Shown here one piece after another: positions 44,088-57,353 of a stretch of DNA of 64,000 nucleotides (positions are counted from its first letter, which is position 1; every line of letters begins with the position of its first letter). Source of the DNA: Capillidium heterosporum (taxonomy: Eukaryota; Entomophthoromycota; Entomophthoromycetes; Entomophthorales; Capillidiaceae). A program made the position numbers and the translations under genes. Location of the stretch: the NCBI GenBank assembly GCA_016630905.1, contig WBMQ01000011.1:1054001-1118000 (forward strand), in the 5' to 3' direction. Under the pieces are notes generated by a model that searched no databases, had not been told where the DNA came from, and saw only the letters and a program-made list of their open reading frames with translations.

Positions 44088-47000
44088 TTTGAGTTCAAAT
44101 GCTTGGAATTTCAAATTTTTCGCTTTAAAGTTTTACTTTTAAAACAGCTCTTCGATCTAAAACTTACGTCTCAATTCAACTTTAAAGAAGAAAGAAGTGA
44201 AGTTTTCCAATTGCTCCCCTTTTATAGTGCAAACTTTAGGGCTACAAAGGCTTGAAGCGATAGGTTTGTAGGTACCATCGGTTTTTAAGTCGATGGTAAA
44301 AGAATTTTCAAAAGGTTGAAGAAGCTGCTAACCAAAGCCTTTTATCCCAAACTTTTAGATTGGAAATTAGGTGTTGGCTAATCTACCTTTACTCCAATAA
44401 GAATGCGGTATTGAAAATGCTTACTGGTTGCATACAATTTAATCTACCCCTCCATTTAAATAACTTATTACTTAATAAGTACACTTGGTTGAGCAAATTC
44501 ACCAATAAAGTTGCATAACTAGTAGTAACAGTTGGTAATTCGCTTAGCTGTAGTGGCCCAACCTTTTACTAATATGTTCTGATATATTGGGTAATGTTTT
44601 ACAAAGCTTATTGTAGATAGTAGCCTAGTTTATCTGAACAGAGCAGGATAAGTTTTCCAACAGTACGAGTAAAAAGTCCTAAATTATTGTTCATAAAGCT
44701 ATATAAACTTTTCCAAACTTGATTAGAAAAGCTTACCTACCTTATCGAAGCAGAATTGCAAGTTCACTTACAACATCAGTATATTAGATGGACCTGTCTT
44801 CAACTCTACTTTAGAAACAAAGATTCCCAACTTGAAGAATCTGCTTTTTTAGATAAATACAATCGGGGGTCTGCCTGAGTATCCTATATCTACTATGAAG
44901 TTAGTGTTGAATTATATATAATACTGATTCATCGTAATTATATCAATTCAATCTACTGCTCCAACCTCAGTTAATGAAACTTGAATATTATGAGCTTAAG
45001 CTACATCAAATTGAATAACAAGTAGCAAAGTAAAGTTTTTTGATTTTGTAAATATATAGTACTGTTTTTATACTCATTAGTAGTATTATTTTACTTGCCT
45101 TTTGCAACTTTATTTTTTAGTCGTTAAAGCTACAAGTTTATCGATACCCATGCTACATCCACAAGCTGTTACAATTAAACTGAAATATATGAAACCATTA
45201 AATACATGCCTCTATATATTAATATATAAATTTCCATATGAACCATTTTCAAACTCTCCAACTTCAATATGACCAATTTTCTCAACATTTTGCCTTCTAT
45301 ATGAGTTGCAGTTCAAAAAACCTTAGAATCCATCTCAAGTACTCGGATCAACCTTACACTTGTCTATAGTAAATTTAGATCCAAAGTTAATGGAGGAATC
45401 AAACCCACCTAATTGTATCAACATTTAAATGACTTTCAAATTTTCAGAAGTTCAAAAGAGAACTTAAAGTTCAAGTTGCTAATTTATATTTAAAATTTGG
45501 ATTAGCTAAAAGACCTGTTGAAAGGTTAGTTCATCATCCAAGTATAACTGAGTGAATATCTCATCGAAGCTGAGACTTGGACTTGAGTCCTAGCACCTTT
45601 GCTACTATTGTCAAACTCATTCCATCGTGCAACAAATCCTAAAGCAATGATGAAACGGATTTAGCATTATATTTTTTATATTTGAATTGTAGTAGATGAT
45701 GCTATATATAAACGTTCGTTTTACCAACTTTACTTTGCATTAGAACCCCTATATAAAACTATATAGTAAAGGGAAATGCACATTTGACGTACTATGTGAG
45801 TTTATTTGAAATGAGTATCGACTTCATCAATTTGAAGTTGATAAAAGGTAATCTTGAAGTAGACATAGGTTTGTACCAATTTTACAAGATGATAAATGCA
45901 ACTAACTCAACTCTATTGTCATAGACTTTGATATAGCTCCTAGGCATCAATTTTGTTCTGAAACTTACTATACTCTACTCAAATTACAACTTCAACCTTT
46001 TAAAATTTCTCATTTATTTTGCTTTTATGACATTACCTACATCTAGAAGTTTATCAAAGTTCACTCAACCTTGCTTCGTATATCTGTCAGCACAACTATA
46101 CGGCTCGACTACTACTGTCGACTAAATCATCAAATCTACTTTAATCAACTGTACTTTGATAAATTTGACCAAAATCCATAGCTACCTCGACATTGACATC
46201 CTCAATACCGTCTCAAAGCTGGTTATAATCGACCTGATCCAAGTGTAAACTTTGAAGCTAGCCAGCCTTTACGCTTGATCCAAAGATTTGTGATGCATTA
46301 TTTTCGGTGAATTTCATTTCGGAATAAATTGAGACGATTGGCCGATTGTGTAATAAATATATTGGCTGTAAATTGGATTTCTTGATCATCAACTGTGAAA
46401 CCAATATTTTCGATAAAATTCCCGATTTTTAGCTTAATATCGGATTCTGACTTTTCACCTATTGATGATTGTCCCCAAGCTAATAGCACTCAATCGTAAT
46501 ATACCTATATCCGAAAATATATTTTAGAAGATCTGTTGGCTTGCACAAAAGTAGATATATAGTTTTATAGTGAGTATATACGGTATACCTAGCTAGTTAG
46601 TAACTCCCATAGTCGCTACCTATAAATATATCCTTTTACATAGTATAAGTTTACTATTTATACTTTTAGCTTACTTTATATGGAAATATCTAATAAGTAT
46701 AAATATAAAAGTTATTGAAATTCTCGATTACATGAAAGCAGTCTAACCCCTTCAAAAATTGATATAATATTCACTTTATAACAGAACATAGAGACTAGTA
46801 TTGGCTTCACTATCAGTTGAAATTATAAATAAATTTGCTTATGGTCAAAATTTATACTGTTGGATCAAAAGTCACTATAGGTACCGAAAGCGAAGACTAC
46901 AACGATATTATTTCGAGTTTATGGGAATAGAGCCTTAAACGGTAGGCAATCTAGGTTTATAATATACAATACTAAGATTCATATATCCACTTTAATCACC

Positions 47001-48951
47001 TTATTTGAGAATTCGTTTGAAATTTTGATATACGTACCTACTAGAAATAATTTCGCGATTGTCATATATAGGATGAAGTAGCTATTTAAAATGAATAAAT
47101 CATAAGTGAAAGCATTACACCCCTTTTCTTACTTCGTCACCTTGATTACAGGCTTATAAGAGTAGTACAAGAATGTAAATTTATATCTATAAATTCTTGT
47201 TAAAGGTAAAACCCTCTACTGGTGTGCTAGAAATAGCGCTCCCTTCTGGTTTATAATTATACTTATACTATAAAGTACATATTTACTAAAATATATTGGT
47301 AGAATTATGGGTGATATATCCTATAACAAGATATATATCAAGTTTTATATAGATAAAAGTCATTCCAGTTACAAAATTATAAGGATTCGCATCTAGTGGC
47401 ACCTATCGTATATGGTAATGACTCAATATACAATTAGATAACTAAAAAAACTATATTTATATTGGTTTCCAGGCTATTTTTAGTATATCTAACAAGACGT
47501 ATATCTTTATCTAGCGAAAACTTTATCCATACCTTGCTATGATACAGGTATCCAAAGTTTCTAGGCACTTATTTTTCACACGGTAGTTGTGTGACTTGGA
47601 AGGGATTCTTATAACGTCAGTTTATTCTACTTGTTGATAATTCAAATACCGGTTACTTTTAAAGTAAACACTTGAATTTGGAGAGGATGTCAATTTCTTT
47701 GATAGTGTTTTGCTATAAACGGGGTGCTAGCAAACATGTCTTATCTTTGCAAAAATTTTCTCCTAAACAATTTCCGAAGGTATATATTCCCTAATTTGAC
47801 AATAATCCTAACTCAAATTCAAAGCTATGAGAAGGATAGAAATTGGCAGATTTCTATCAAAGTCCGACGAAATACTACCAGATAAAAGTAGAAGATGTAA
47901 ATGTAGTTGAACTTATACGGTAGATAAACAATTTTCAAGAATGCTAAAGAACTATTCTATACTTTACAAAAAACCCTTTAAAATCAAGTATTTCGTCCAC
48001 CGCAAAAACTACAACTTATTATTTTGTAAATGACTTGATCTACTATCAGATAGCACACCAGCATCTAACTTTCATGCGGTATATGTCTTAGACAATAAAG
48101 CCTTGCATTGGGCGCTTTAATTTTGGCTCACACATCTCGTTTCATATAAGCCAAAGTTTATCCACTCCTACTTTAAAAGAAATTGAAGTTTAACACATTG
48201 AGTCGATAGATAAAATTTTGAAAAGTTGAAATTTACCAACTTTTGGATAATAGTCGGCCTTATAATGGATGCAGATGGCGAGCTAAACGTACTGAATGCC
48301 GAATTATAAAAATAGTTAATTAATCGTGCTAAAGTTTTGAATACTTTGTATAGGAGGTCCGAACCATAACAAACTATTCAAAGTGCGACTTTATACTTCG
48401 CTCCTACAAAAAAAAGTAATTCCATTACTTTTAGGCTAAAAGAAATGCAAGACGGACGGTACCGTGGTACCGAACTTACTAAACTTCAATACAAACGAAC
48501 CTAGATGACCTTTTAACTAATAGAAGTAGCATGCATGGTGTAACATTTGTACGTTTAACCGTAAAGTTATAGTCCAAAGTCACTATTAAAATAAATTGAC
48601 AGCACAATTAATTCCAAACTTGACTAATGATCACAAAATCTTTGATGATGCAACGGCTGGTATGGTAAAGCAAACCCTTTGTATCGAAACAAACAGGGAT
48701 AGTAAAACTAAAAGTAGCAGCTTTATTACAAGTAAAAAATTCAATTTATTGTTGCTAGAACATGTAAGCAGTGGCGAAGCTGGAGGGAGGGGGATAAATA
48801 ATGGCTAATTTTATAAACTGGGGAGTTGTCAGGCAAGATCCGATTTTATCGCATCTAGACCTAGAGCAAATAATAATAATATAATATAACAGAACTTAAC
48901 TAAAAGTAAGTAGATGCTTAGAGGCACATTGTAGTTGGCTTTCACCTTAAC
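44088..48951. other. Long gene-free AT-rich tract (4.9 kb)
   Basis: No multi-exon gene was found on either strand. A minus-strand open frame at 46298-46489 (KSESDIKLKIGNFIENIGF) has a protein-like composition but no ATG and no recognised family. Small palindromes occur near 48415 (AAAGTAATTCCATTACTTT) and 48462 (GGTACCGTGGTACC). Function is unknown. Confidence 0.45.
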
Positions 48952-50145
48952 TTAGGTTCGCACTGGGGGTGAGTGATTGGAGAACTCATCCCAGGTGATG
49001 GTATCGAACCAGCTGGTAGCGGATTTGGCCTTGTTCCATCCGTAGCCGTAGGTCCCTTGCGATTGGATGCTAATGCCACCAACTGGGCTACAGCTTAAGC
49101 TAGAGTTGGTACTGGGGGGTACATGTATGTGGGTGGTATCGTAGATGGGTTGGCTAAGGGACAACGCTTTAGGGAATCCGGACTCCAGTCGAACACTACG
49201 ACCGTATCTACCACTGGTCGAGGGAGATAAGGGTCGCGCCAAAGAGTTGTTGAAGGAGTATCGGTTACCAAGTTGAGACCGGGATGGGTTGGATGTGCGT
49301 AAAGAGGATTCGAATCGGTCGATAAGGTCGGGAGATGCTGATCGGGGACCAGGTACAAACTGCTGGGATTGAATGGGGATGGGAATAGCTTGGCTGGGTA
49401 AAGTTTGATCATCCAAGGTTTCGGGGTCAACTTCGATGTTGGGGGTCAGCTCCAAGGCGTAGTTACGGCCCAAGTTGTTGTCCCAGTACTCTTGGCCATT
49501 AACCAGGTACTGGATGGCGAACTTTATGGAGTGGCGCATCTCCGAGTTGTCGGACGTACGCATGTTACTGGGGATCTCCAACTTGAACTTGAAGCGGTCC
49601 TGCGACTTGAAGTTGTGGAAGCAGGGGATGGAGTTGAAGTGGGTGGCGTGCAGGTGATTAAAAGTAGCCCAGTTGTCGTAGGAGTACCTTAATAAAACTT
49701 TCTTTTGGAAAGCAAAGTTGATGACGCGGATGGTACCGACTATAGTTGAATGCTCGCAGTCTAATTCGATGTTCTCCAGACATACTGGAGCCGTGTCGAG
49801 GAGGTGGTCGTTGCTGGTATAGTTGAGGCATCGAATTGACATTGGTATGACACCACTGACCGACTGCGGACACTGCAACTTGTCGAAACTTCGGACACGT
49901 ACCAGTTTGAAGTTGAAATGGACGTTCTTGGCCAAATTCTCCTCACAAGTCAAAGTTGGGGAGCCGGCAGCCAGCTTGAGGGCCGACTTGACGACTTCAC
50001 CAGACTTTTTACGCACTACCTTGGGGCGACCACCTTCGGGGCTTCGGTCCCTAGGTGGGGATTGGGATGGGCTAAACGTGGCATGGGTCCTCGATATGGA
50101 GGTAGTTGGCTCGTTGGTAGTCGGTAGTATCGGTGAAGCGAACAT
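48952..50145 (-). CDS. Glycogen-targeting PP1 regulatory subunit with CBM21 domain, paralogue 1
   Basis: Adaptor of the Gac1/PPP1R3 class that brings protein phosphatase 1 to glycogen to control glycogen synthase and phosphorylase; the role is inferred from the domains. Single exon, 397 aa. A disordered Ser/Pro-rich N-terminus is followed by an RVxF-type PP1 docking site (LAKNVHFNF, about residues 90-98). The CBM21 domain (about residues 120-235) has VCLENIELDCEHSTIVGTIR, FQKKVLLRYSYDNWATF, FKFKLEIP and the carbohydrate-contact motif GQEYWDNNLGRNY. The Ser-rich C-terminal half carries RYSFNNSL, shared with the paralogue at 55840. No frame break. Confidence 0.9.
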   Translation of the reverse strand: MFASPILPTTNEPTTSISRTHATFSPSQSPPRDRSPEGGRPKVVRKKSGEVVKSALKLAAGSPTLTCEENLAKNVHFNFKLVRVRSFDKLQCPQSVSGVIPMSIRCLNYTSNDHLLDTAPVCLENIELDCEHSTIVGTIRVINFAFQKKVLLRYSYDNWATFNHLHATHFNSIPCFHNFKSQDRFKFKLEIPSNMRTSDNSEMRHSIKFAIQYLVNGQEYWDNNLGRNYALELTPNIEVDPETLDDQTLPSQAIPIPIQSQQFVPGPRSASPDLIDRFESSLRTSNPSRSQLGNRYSFNNSLARPLSPSTSGRYGRSVRLESGFPKALSLSQPIYDTTHIHVPPSTNSSLSCSPVGGISIQSQGTYGYGWNKAKSATSWFDTITWDEFSNHSPPVRT

Positions 50146-53100
50146 CTTATATTTAAAAAATTAGCAAAGCGTGAGAAAAAGGTATTTGAACAATAGTTGG
50201 AAAAGTTGAATATAAAAAGGAATGGCGAATAAATTAAGCTTAGAAAGAAAGGAAGAAGGGATCGTTTAAACTCAATAGCACAAACCTTATATTTAAGGAG
50301 TGATGTAAATGCACTATTGAACTTAAATTGGTGGGCTCCCAATCTAGTTTATAGGGTAAGTTGTATCAGACCAATCGAACCTACCTTCCCAATACTGGGT
50401 TCCAAAATGTAGATAAGTAACGGATGTAGGGTTGGTGAAGTGCATGATCAGCAACCAATCACCTTATAATACATCCAGGTTAGCTCTATAAGACTGGTTG
50501 ATACCCCTTACCCCATACCCTACCTTCACAAACTTTCCAAAAAACTCCTTAAATGCGAAACTTGGATGTTTACCTGAACGAATTATTTTTGTTTCTGGTG
50601 GATGTCGCCTTCGATTTGTAAATTCGAGTTTGGTGCAATCGGGTTAGTTGTTTTAAAAGGTTGAGTCGGTAAAAGGTGTCTAAAGATTAAAGAAACAAGC
50701 TGATGAACCTTTAGTTATAGTGGCACCCATTTATATAGGCTCTATTGATCAGCTCGAGTAGTTTCATTTGGATTAGTAAAAAGATCTTAAAATTACTAAT
50801 ATTTGCAAAGCTCGGACTATATGCTGATCTAATTTGACAGCTTCGGTTTCCTTATAAGTTAAGCCAACCTACCATTTGAATAGCAACTGGACAGGCATAT
50901 TAGGAAGTTGAAGTAATTGGTCCCCAAATTTGACTTGGAAAATGGGTTTAAACCGAAGCTGCTTTGGGTAACTTATTGAACCCAAACTTCTGATTTTCCT
51001 TGCCTGATTTGCAAATAGTAGATAAGTTATCCAAGTCTTGTTGAATAAATATTTTGCACAATATTTACGTTGGAGGGTACAAATCCGGTAAGCTTAAATT
51101 TTAGAGATAAGGATTCTTATCACTACACTGTCCTGTTAGAGAATAGTTGCTTATTCCTAGAATTTAAAACGTAGCAGGTCGTTCAAAGTAAAAAATTTGG
51201 GTGCCGTTGTCAAACAAAACTCCAAGAGCACCGTTTGGTATCTCTAAATCATGTTTCACAATGTATTAAAGTGGAGTGGATGATCACTCCACCTACCATT
51301 ACCGATTTTTTCGTCCCTATTACGTAAACTTTTGTGCTATGGGGAAATTTAGGTTGCAGAATAACTTTCAAACACCGAACTTCACTACCAATTGAGAGAG
51401 GTACAGCTGTGATGTAGGATAAAGGATAGTCCGATTTTATTATTTAGCAGTGTAGACGAAAGGCCTTAATAATGGATTTATAAGATGGCAGGCATACCTT
51501 GAACAAAGGGTATGGATGGAGATATAGTTGGGCTACCCAACTTTTAACTTCTCGCCTTGACAAAAATTTTGAGGTTGAAAAGCTTTGTTAGATCGATACT
51601 AATTGGGAAGGGCGATACTAAAGCCAATAAATTAGCTATAGGTTAGCGGCATACGCAGATGCTTCTTATCAGTAGTTTTGATATACCTTGGATGTTATTC
51701 CAAGAATAAGCTGATTGGAAAATCATCCTACTTCAACCGGATCTATGTCAATTGGTAAGCAACTTCTTTGGCAGGCACCGTCTCCTACAAGTTAACCTAT
51801 TCAAAGCTTAATCCAAGCACCTATACGTTAAAATAGTGCGATAAACTTATTAGAAATCCTCTGGTTTGTTACAAATATACTTGTATACCTTAGTTGATAA
51901 ATATTAAGTTAAATGAGTTCTATCCAATTTCGTGAAAATCCAATAAGGACTATTGCTACTATCATCGCCAACTGAAAATCTCAGTGCAGATAACCTGAAA
52001 TGTACACCTCATCTACTTTAGTAAAGTGCATCCCTTTATCTATGAAACTAAGTATAATTGTGAGATCATAGTAACGGTAGGTAGGACTTGAAACCATTTA
52101 CTTGGCCTAAACATTGCATCCTTTTATATAAATTTGATAACAGTTTCACATTTGGTATTGATCGTAATTGTATTAACTGTAAATTGATATTCAGGAATCG
52201 CTCCAGGTTTTCAACCAGTTTACCTATATGGATCTGTTGACTTGGAAATTTTGTTCATGTTTTTGTATAGCTATGTTTAAAACTTTTTCAATAAGGTCTT
52301 TAAAAAATTGTCGTGTACTTCAAGGCAACATTTTTGCCGAGAGAGTGCTGTAAAATAGTGTAGCACGCTTTTGAAAACAGCAATATTCAAATCACGTTGT
52401 TATTGTCCCTGACTCCACTTTAGAATTTACCCTTTACCTAACTGATTTCGAAAAGCTAGTGATAGAAATCACAAGAACTTTATTGCCGACTTTCATCACC
52501 ATCGTGGCCTAAATGGTGTTAGATAGTCGTTCCTTTTAGCATATATATCAAGCCTCATGATTTAAAATATGCTGCTTTAAGTTTGATTCGTTAAGTTTGA
52601 GTTTATATATGTATTATTAAGAAAATCTGCTTATAATAGCTTATATTTTAGTATACTACTAATTGCACAGCTTTTCGTTATATTCAATTCCTTGGATACC
52701 GTGAGAAAGAAAATCCACAGATAAAGTTACAAATGTAACATATATAGCTTACAGATAATAAACCTTTTCAGTCATCAGTGCACTGTAAAAGTATGTAGTA
52801 GATATAATAGAATACCATTAGTAAAGGATCCGTCGTTCATATTCACTTATCTTTGAAATATATACTGCTCCATATCAGATTAATTGTATCGACTATATGA
52901 AAACTATAGAATCGGTGCAGCTAACTTGAGTCATAAAAGTATTTATCTTATTAGCTATCTAGCTTTCATATAGTTGAAATTATAACAAATTACCATCTGT
53001 GAACTTGGGTAATTGTCAATATCTACCTAGTTGGAAACCCATTTGTTATGTTCGATTTATAATAGAAAATCCTTGACATATCCAGCTTCAACACCAACAT

Positions 53101-55839
53101 CCTTTCAAAATTTACAAACCAAACCAGCTAGTTAGTCGTCCTTACAAATATACTATTGTGCAATTCAACCACCAAAACGCGTCACCCTTGCCGTTTTCTA
53201 ATAAACTTGACATCTTTTAAATGTTATACTACAAGGCGTTAGTTTAAAACTAGTTGCCATTACAAACCTAATAAAACAACTTTATTTTAGGTATAGTAGA
53301 GTATAGACCGATTGCGTTATATAAATAGGGGTTGCGGTGTCTAAGGGAAGCCCATTCACTTCAAACTATCCATGTAGGGGATAATGCTACTTTTACCAAC
53401 CTAAACGGTTGCATAGAGGAGTGATATGGAGCCTATACTTCTTTGACGTACCATTTCTCATCATTAATTTACGGAAATTATAGATCCTACCACACCATAT
53501 TCTCCTTTCCTTTATCCTTTTTACTTCCAATCCTTAATATACCCCTTAATATACGATAGGATTATTTGTATCTAGAACTTCATTATCTTTGACAATTTCC
53601 AATACACTATTTTAATAGTTCGGAGTATGGTGATAGTATGTGGTATAATGTTAAACAGGCTGTACTTTATCTGTTAGATGTTTTTCTTTATGATGTCTTT
53701 CAAACTGAAGGTTTATCTTTGATAGGTAGAAGGGGTTTAAAGTTTGTAAGCCGATATCTGAAATGCTTTGAAGGTATCCACTGTATTTACTTTATACTTT
53801 GGATAAAGTGAAGGTTTAGGAATTTGACAGTAGATAAGGAGTTTTCAAATCGATAAGCTAAGTGAAGATGAAGACATTTTCCAAGTATTTTCTAGGATGT
53901 AGTGGTGTCGGAAAGAGTAGCTACCCTTATTATCCGAAATAGCTTTAGCCTGGAAAAAAACTTTTGTTCATTCGAAATAAAACAATATCGTTATCACATA
54001 CGGTGATTAGTGAGAATGATAGCAACACTAGTGCTTAATAAAATAAATGTCTATCTTTACCTATCAAAGTGGAAACTATTCTTATGAAATGCCATTTACT
54101 TTGCAAATTTTCCTTACCTAAATCAAGGGAAAGTGTGGAATTCTCAATTTGCAATCCAATGTTTTACCATATCCGTCTCTTATCACGTCAAAAACCCTTG
54201 AAAATTTAGCAATAAAATTGAAATTACTGGAAAGGGTTCTTGATAAACTTTCACCGCAGAGCAGTATAAAAGTTTTGAATATCAACCTGGCCGTTATCTC
54301 TTTCTCAGTATAAAGTAGATACATATAACTTTATTTCTGTATAAGTTGGAGATGGAGTAGTCTATATAAAGGGATGTGGTCCGAGCGATAAGCATCTCGC
54401 TGGTAGGCTTCCATCTTATTATCGGTTTGAACATTAACTTATATCAAGACTTCCTTTTAGATTTCGCTACTATTTGGATCCCAAAAGCTGACTGATTGCT
54501 TACAGGTTCAGTTGTACAGACGAGCCCAATTTATCGGAACGGAGTGGCATTGGAAATTCTAAAGGATAAGTTGGTAGAGCTTCGAAAAGGCAAGAGGTAC
54601 CGGCATAATGAGCTTTAGGAATATGCTTTTGACAAATTATGACGTGTAGGCTGGTAGCAGTCCTTTATCAAATTATTTTGGGAACAGCTGACTTTCAAAA
54701 CCATCAAAGTCTTTGAGTTGATGCGACACGAAGCCATAGTACGATAATGTAGATACCTTTATCCTTAGCAAGTCCGTCGGATTAGATAACTATGTGAATT
54801 GCTATCGCGCCCTATCGGCCTTAGTACTTAGTCAACCTACCAAGGGATTGGATAAAAGATACATCGGTTAAATGGAATGTTGAAATCATAGGCATCCTAG
54901 ATTATTAGACTCCGACAAAGCGACTACCTAAAGGCACCCTAACTTAATCTAGCCTTTGTATGGCTAATTTGGATAGCATTACAAATGGTATTTCTTGCTA
55001 CAGGCAAGATTATTAAGCCGTCATAATTGGAAGGATAAACTTCTGAGCACCCAATATCCAACATTCGATGCAAATTATATAAGGACATTGAAAAATAAGT
55101 GCCTCGATGTCCTGCTCCATTAGAAAAGTTTAAACTTGAAACATTTATAAACAATGTAGTGCTACATCTACTATTATAAATTGGTTTCAATATCCTGGTT
55201 AAAGTTTTACCCTTAATTTTCGCAAGATATAGTAGAAATTACAGTTAACGGTAGGGTTCTAGTCTCACTAGTTTGCACCATTTTTAGGGGTAGCCAAGTG
55301 GTAGGATTAACGGTCCACAGGTTGAGTCAGGCCTATTATTAAGCGTAAATCCACCTTTTGCAATTAAATCCTTTCTAAAAAGAAAAGCTATTTTTAGATT
55401 ATTGGTGGAAGCCTAATCCATCCCCATATTTTACATCATCTCGGTAAAAATCTTATCCTACAATTGGTTTAGATTCGCTGATAACTTGATAATTATCTCT
55501 CTATATCGGAGCTTCGCAAAGTTGACTAGACTTTGATTGAGTTAGGTTTCTAAAAGCTATTCTTATCTCTGAGTCCAATTGTGAAGATGTCCCTTATCAG
55601 TTGATGTTCTTTGAGCTGAATAGATTTGACAAATACCACCCTACTCAATAAACTCAAATTAATGAAGGGAGTGGTATAAAAGGGGTCTAATTCCCAAGTC
55701 TGAATAGAAAATTGAAATTTTGTTTTCCAAAAGTTTACCAACGTAACTAGGTTGTAGTTTTATATACAGGCAGGACATTTATTACCTATCCCATCCCATC
55801 CCTATAACGACAACCTAACCTAACTCATCTACGAACAAA
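50146..55839. other. Long gene-free AT-rich tract (5.7 kb)
   Basis: Mostly AT-rich with no recognisable gene. At 54370-54960 the base composition is more GC-rich and short protein-like stretches appear in changing frames (for example ILKDKLVELRKGKRYRHNEL near 54560, YVNCYRALSALVLSQPTKGL near 54800). It may be a decayed gene or element of unknown family. A tRNA-like A box (TAGCCAAGTGG) at 55292 lacks a matching fold. Confidence 0.45.
55761..55766 (+). promoter_or_regulatory. TATA box of CBM21 paralogue 2
   Basis: TATATA 79 bases before the ATG at 55840. A second candidate, TATAAA, lies near 55675, about 165 bases before it. Confidence 0.5.
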
Positions 55840-56706
55840 ATGTTGAGTGTAACGCCAACCCCAACCATCTTAAGCTTCCAGCCTATCCACAAAGAGCCCA
55901 CTCAACTCTACTTCCCAAGCTTGACCCACCACTTGGCGAAGCTCTATCCAACCACCCCAAAGAAGCCTAAAAAGTCGGTGCGGTTCGCTACTCAATTGTG
56001 CGACATCCGCTACTTTGACTACCGTTTACCTACCCAAACTATCAACGGTATAGTACCCACCGTCTTGAAGTCCCCTAAGCTGGACTCTATTCAAGGCCGA
56101 CTACAGACTCAGAACGTAGTTTTGGAGAAGATTTGCTTAGATGACTTGAAGACAAAGCTGGTAGGTACGATCAAAGTCAAGAACCTAGCTTTTGAAAAGG
56201 TGGTATCAATTCGCTATACCCTCAATCGATGGTCCACCTACCAAGATATGAAGGCTTCTTACTTAGCTTCCAAGCCCGATTTGCACAACAACGGTGAACA
56301 GGTCGATCTCTTCCAATTTAAACTAGAGCTGCCCAAGTTTATGGTACGATCGGATCGCCTCAAAGAGTTTAATGTACAGCTAGCTATTGAATACGAAGTT
56401 GAGGGCAAGAGTCATTGGGATAACAACTGCGGCGCCAACTATAGCTTCAGCTTATACCCCTCTCACAAGTTGGATACCAGCACGGTAGATATTTTGCTGA
56501 GGAGTCAGAACCCACCCAGCCTCAAAAATCTGATTCAGTTCAACTCAAATACCAGCTCCCCCTTTGCCAGCAGGTACTCCTTTAACGAAGCCTTAAAGGC
56601 TACCAATACCATCAGTACGCGGAGGTGCGAAAGTAAGACGAAGAATGACGCCTACTACAAGTATTTTAGTAGCGCTTATATAAGCTACCTGTCTCTCTTT
56701 GACTAA
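55840..56706 (+). CDS. Glycogen-targeting PP1 regulatory subunit with CBM21 domain, paralogue 2
   Basis: Shorter relative of the gene at 48952, single exon, 288 aa. PP1-docking motif PKKSVRFA at about residues 44-51. The CBM21 domain (about residues 90-205) has VVLEKICLDDLKTKLVGTIK, FEKVVSIRYTLNRWSTY, LFQFKLELPKF and the sugar-contact motif GKSHWDNNCGANYSF. The C-terminal RYSFNEAL repeats the motif seen in paralogue 1. It lacks the long Ser-rich N- and C-terminal extensions of paralogue 1, so the two may respond to different kinases. Frame intact; more GC-rich than the surrounding spacer. Confidence 0.9.
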   Translation: MLSVTPTPTILSFQPIHKEPTQLYFPSLTHHLAKLYPTTPKKPKKSVRFATQLCDIRYFDYRLPTQTINGIVPTVLKSPKLDSIQGRLQTQNVVLEKICLDDLKTKLVGTIKVKNLAFEKVVSIRYTLNRWSTYQDMKASYLASKPDLHNNGEQVDLFQFKLELPKFMVRSDRLKEFNVQLAIEYEVEGKSHWDNNCGANYSFSLYPSHKLDTSTVDILLRSQNPPSLKNLIQFNSNTSSPFASRYSFNEALKATNTISTRRCESKTKNDAYYKYFSSAYISYLSLFD

Positions 56707-56947
56707 TTTTTAATCGGCTTGCCTATATATTGTATACTTATCACCATCATATTCTCCACTCTAACTTAACCCATACCACCCATCATCTTATTTTATCTTA
56801 ACCGCATTTCTGTGGTATGTGTGTATAGATATAACTTTTCATATGGATAAAAGTTATTGAATTATAATAAAAGTTTTACTATTTTAATACATGCTTTATT
56901 ACTCATCAATTATATATATTATTTTTATACGATAGTTAGAATGGCCT

Positions 56948-57353
56948 ATAGCTCTATATCGCATTTAAAAGTAGTGGTATCAATATATTGATATTTACGA
57001 TACAGCAACGTTTTCCCAGGTCTAGTTCTATATATATACTTATAGTTATATTGCTATACACCAAGTTATAGCCGATACTAAATAAAATATATTGCAAACT
57101 CGTTTATTTACTATGGGTAAATTTTTCAAGTCGTGTTATATTTCTATCGCTTGCAAATGTCCAAACTATTACATGTTTTAATATCTTTATATTCTAGTGC
57201 TATAGTTTAGTAAGGTAGTACCGTCCAAACCGGTAGTTCTATATCGTATTTAAAAGTAAAGGTATATATATAGTTATATTTTTTGCTACATATAGCCGGC
57301 AATTAATAGAACTAAATATTAAACCCGATTTTAACTATGGGTAAATTTCTCGC
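56948..57353 (+). repeat. Degenerate direct repeat pair
   Basis: Segment 1 (56948-57128) and segment 2 (57232-57353) share their starts (AGCTCTATATCGCATTTAAA against AGTTCTATATCGTATTTAAA), a middle ATAGCCG, and ends with CTATGGGTAAATTT. The order of blocks is the same, with indels between them. Confidence 0.6.

Noticed and set aside
54368-54440. tRNA-Ser-like sequence (GGTCCGAGCGATAAG ... GGTTTGAAC)
   Set aside because: No closing acceptor stem and mismatched D and anticodon arms; at best a decayed relic.
55285-55345. tRNA gene suggested by TAGCCAAGTGG and GGTTGAGTC
   Set aside because: The B box is imperfect and no acceptor or anticodon stem can be formed.
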